From positions 46,194,381 through 46,254,380 of the forward strand of contig NC_087065.1 in NCBI RefSeq assembly GCF_963678635.1: a DNA stretch of 60,000 nucleotides, read 5' to 3'. Position numbers and translations under genes: made by a program. Positions 56,870 through 60,000 of the stretch are shown here, piece after piece (within the stretch, counting starts at the first letter, position 1; the number at the start of each line of letters is the position of its first letter). This stretch comes from Symsagittifera roscoffensis. Its lineage: Eukaryota; Xenacoelomorpha; Acoela; Convolutidae. A model generated the notes under the pieces. That model saw only the letters and a list, made by a program, of their open reading frames with translations, ran no database searches and had not been told where the DNA came from.

Positions 56870-58071
56870 ATCTGAGACAACCAGACATTTTTGCACCATT
56901 TGCCCAAGAATATCGCACACAAGGATCGCGACGACCTCATACATATAATAGACTTTTCTCTCCAAACCCAACAGATACACGAAATGAACAACCAATACAT
57001 ATGCCAAATCCAACTAATACACAATCTTTTCAACCGATTCAACCACAAAACCCAATGACTATGCACTCGTATCAACCATCTCAAACGCAAAATGAAATAC
57101 CACTTCCATATTATCTTCAGCAACACGAAATAACAAAAAATCAACTTTCAAATTTTTCGCAAATGCCAAATGCCGCAGAATCACTACAAATGACAATGAA
57201 TCCATACCTCATGGGTGGATCATCAATAACATCAAATAAACCACTGATGGTATTTACAGGAACATATCCTGAATATTCTGTAGAAGATTATTTAAATGCA
57301 GTAACAGCAAATTTAATTATAAATATAGGACCTGAACCAATTAATACGCCATTACTTCAAAATTGGATACATAGACGCACAGCATTGATACAAACAACCT
57401 TAGATGACGCAGCTCAAAAACAGTTTTCAGTATTACCTATAGAAATAAAATCAGACTGGAAAAGATTTACACAAGAATTTTTAAAAATGTTTGACTCCGA
57501 AAGAAATAAACAACACCAAAGAGTTTTATGTAATGAAAATCGCAGATTACCATATGAAACCATCAAACAATTAGCAGTACGTATCGAAACACTAGTTCGA
57601 AAAGCATATTCACTTAATACACATGACTATAAAAACACAAAAATGACAGAAATTGTAATGATGACCTTAACACCTCAATTAAGGAAAATAGCAATAAAAA
57701 AGAGAGCATCTCATCCTTCCTCAATTCGAGAGCCAGATTTAGATTTTCGAAAATTAGTAGACAAACTAGAGCAAGCGGAAATCACAATGAAACTTGAAGA
57801 AACAGAAAATCTAAAACTACAATATGTTAATCGAATTGAAACAAACACTACACATATAAATAACATACAGGAATCAGATACAGACCTAGTTGAAAAAATC
57901 ACTGAACTACTAAATATTTATGAAAAACACCCAAATTTTAAAGGCAAACCATCTTTCAAAAAATGGTGTAATACGGACACAGTATTTCCGAATAAAGACA
58001 AAAACAACAAGATAACCAAAACAAACCTCAAAAGCATAAAGAACCAAATAAATCGTTCTATCAATATATGA
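56870..58071 (+). pseudogene. gag: Gag capsid-like part, third LTR element, frameshifted
   Basis: The frame 56,800-58,071 opens without ATG; its Gag-like sequence begins near 56,880 (DIFAPFAQEYRTQG). A retrotransposon capsid-like domain lies at about 57,230-57,800 (PLMVFTGTYPEYSVEDYL; WKRFTQEFLKMFDSERN; RLPYETIKQLAVRIETL). After FKKWCN (about 57,955) the frame runs into a short random tail, whereas the continuing Gag is found in the third frame. Where a zinc knuckle is expected, that frame reads YGHSISE, then a stop, then RQK, so the knuckle is lost. Confidence 0.78.
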
Positions 58072-58079
58072 AAAAAGAT

Positions 58080-60000
58080 CAAAATCTACCAAACAAAAAT
58101 ATATATAGTAACAACAGTTCAGGAAAACCACTTCCGAACAAGACCAATTACACAAGAAATCAATCACCATATATTTCAAGTTATAGAGGAGGATCACCAG
58201 AACGAAAAAATACACAGAATTCTTCTTAAAATAATCATAATCGATCAAATAGTCGAAATAACTATTCGAGATCAAATTCCAATACAACACAATTTGTTTC
58301 TAGATCCAGTTCCCAATCAAACCCAAGAAATAAACACTATTCCAATAATCAATCGCGAAACTCATCTTACAACAGAAATGGAAACTATTCACATAATCGA
58401 AATAGAAGTTATTCGAACAATCGAAATCAGAATTACCCGAACAATCGATCAAGAAATAACTCATATAATAGATCAAACTATCACAGATCAAATGACAATT
58501 ATCAAAACAGATCACAAAATAATTCACAAAATCGAAATTCAAGTTATAATAATCAATATAGAAATTATTCCCAGTCACCACATAGGAATAATAACCATTA
58601 TTATAATTCTAAACATCGATACAGAAGTAGTACACCAAAACATCAAAGACATATTAATCAAGTACAGTCAAATAAAGAAACAACATCAGACCCCCCAGGT
58701 ATTGATGACACTGGAAGTAACGAACTACAACTAAATCAAATAAACTGTGGATCATCAGATACAGAAAGTGATACAGAAAATACCATCTCCGTAAATATGA
58801 TAACAGTCAAAAACGACTACGAACCTATCATATATGAACAACCATATACATCACATATATATGAAAATCAATTGGAACTCCTTCACAATTATTATATTGA
58901 ACCCATCAATACTACACAAACTGCACAAGAAATAAACGAAATTAACACGGTAAATAAACCCGATGAAGAAGACAAAACAAAATGTTTAAACACCAATCAT
59001 ATTTATCAAAAGATACAAAAAGAACAACCCAGAGAAAAAACTTGGACAATACCATTTCTCTTAGAAAGTCCAAGAAACAAAAAATTTCAACCACCAGATC
59101 TTGAAATTGATTTTTTAATTGATTCAGGAGCAGAATCAAACATAATTAATATTCCCACATGGAATGAAATCAAAATATTACATCCAAAATTAACGCCTCT
59201 TGCAACCTCTAGTAAACTAGCAACAGCGCAAGGATCAACATTAGTAAATTATGGAAAAATCCAATTATTCCTTCTCCCCACAAGAACAATGGAACAAAAT
59301 AAAATTCTAAACAAACCATTTAAACAAATATTTCATATTACTGATATTAAACTCAATATCATTGGCATACCTTTTATATCAAAATATATACCAACAATCA
59401 ACATCCTGAATAGTAAAATACTGATTAAAGATAAGTACACAAAAACAAAAACAGCTCTAAAACAAACAGCTCTAACATTTTTTCAAAGATTAAATAAACA
59501 ACCACCATTCTTCTCAAAATTTTATCCAATTTATAACCAACAACGGAAACACCTGAAACCACTATCAGGAAATATATATAACTTTTCAATAAAACAAGTT
59601 CACCAATATGATAAAAGTCAAAATAAACAACAACTTTTTATGTCAGACTTTGAATTTAAACCTATTCACAAGTTTTTCAAAATCACGATTTCATCTATAA
59701 AATATTTGAAAAACACGAATTCCGACATCATTTCGCTACACGTGTATAACAATACACCGTATCAAGTAACATTACCCTTAGGACTTTTAGGATATTGCAC
59801 AACAAACGCTACAATCTCACCCATACATGAAATAGCATACCGCGTAAATATTATACTCCAATTATTAGATATTTGCCAATCCACAATTCTTAACGAAGAA
59901 CTATCCATAAATAACATAATAAGCAATGAAAAGAGAAACACAGATTATTTCACAAAAACACCATATTTTAAACCAACATTCAATATAACAAATTACACAA
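58080..60000 (+). pseudogene. Gag C terminus and aspartic protease, third LTR element (runs off the window)
   Basis: One frame is readable from about 58,008 to the edge apart from a TAA at 58,227-58,229. Residues up to about 58,640 are extremely rich in N, R, S and Y (NRNRSYSNNRNQNY type), like an RNA-binding arginine/asparagine-rich tail. An acidic stretch follows (SSDTESDTENT, 58,750). The retropepsin motif IDFLIDSGAESNIINIP lies at 59,106-59,156, with the hydrophobic partner motif near 59,350 (NIIGIPFISKYIP). The active-site D-S-G is kept. From 58,230 to 60,000 there is no stop, so the protease part itself may be recent or intact. Typical protease lengths end near 59,420; the rest is a linker before RT. 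Confidence 0.75.

Larger units (their letters stand above)
53409..60000 (+). mobile_element. Third LTR retrotransposon (Gypsy-like), 5' part
   Basis: The left boundary is placed at 53,409 (TGGAACCTGATC) because the duplicated host flank matches up to 53,408 and then diverges. The order is LTR plus leader (53,409-55,047), a basic ORF, gag pieces and an aspartic protease frame that leaves the window. Base composition is strongly A-rich on the coding strand (many AAA, ACA, CAA codons), unlike the other elements here. RT, RNase H, integrase and the 3' LTR are not in the window, so the class rests on Gag and the DSGA protease. Confidence 0.8.

Overview
The window looks like a repeat-rich, gene-poor stretch of an AT-rich invertebrate animal genome. 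The pointers are a BEL/Pao retrotransposon, several Gypsy-like LTR elements (one with a primer-binding site matching the 3' end of tRNA-Ser) and a Mutator-like (MULE) DNA transposon with a FLYWCH-type zinc finger, a combination typical of animals. I see no operons, no bacterial signals and no confident host protein gene. The species cannot be named from the sequence.

Layout. (1) 1-15,070: two copies of one LTR retrotransposon lie head to head. Copy 1 (minus strand, 1-4,877) has a clean gag reading frame leaving the left edge. Copy 2 (plus strand, 5,844-15,070) is decayed, and a MULE (6,099-8,261) sits in its LTR end with a 9-bp target duplication. Each copy carries a different minisatellite in its leader. 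(2) 15,071-15,270 is a run of 200 N. (3) 15,271-17,795 holds no gene I recognise. (4) 17,796-26,943 is a 12-unit tandem array of a 762-bp repeat with a six-unit higher-order pattern; it runs straight into a BEL LTR. (5) 26,941-38,840 is a BEL/Pao element on the minus strand with nearly identical 1.62-kb LTRs, one intact 2,230-residue Gag-Pol frame and a separate 245-codon accessory frame that resembles an SGNH/GDSL-like fold. A tRNA-like sequence sits in both LTRs. (6) 39,274-45,092 is a decayed Gypsy element with 5-bp target duplication, followed by tandem 1.23-kb amplification of its 3' end, LTR and host flank; the whole block appears again at 48,457-53,408. (7) 53,409-60,000 is the 5' part of a third LTR element with an extra basic ORF, a frameshifted gag and an aspartic protease frame that leaves the right edge.

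How the parts relate. Only the BEL element looks recently active: its LTRs differ by one base in a T run and its large frame is unbroken. It may no longer be mobile, because its 5' LTR/leader junction shows no obvious primer-binding site and looks rearranged. The other elements are broken by frameshifts, stops, domain deletions or changed catalytic residues. The features most worth follow-up are the accessory ORF, the tRNA-like part of the BEL LTR, the satellite-LTR junction and the LTR-plus-flank amplification.
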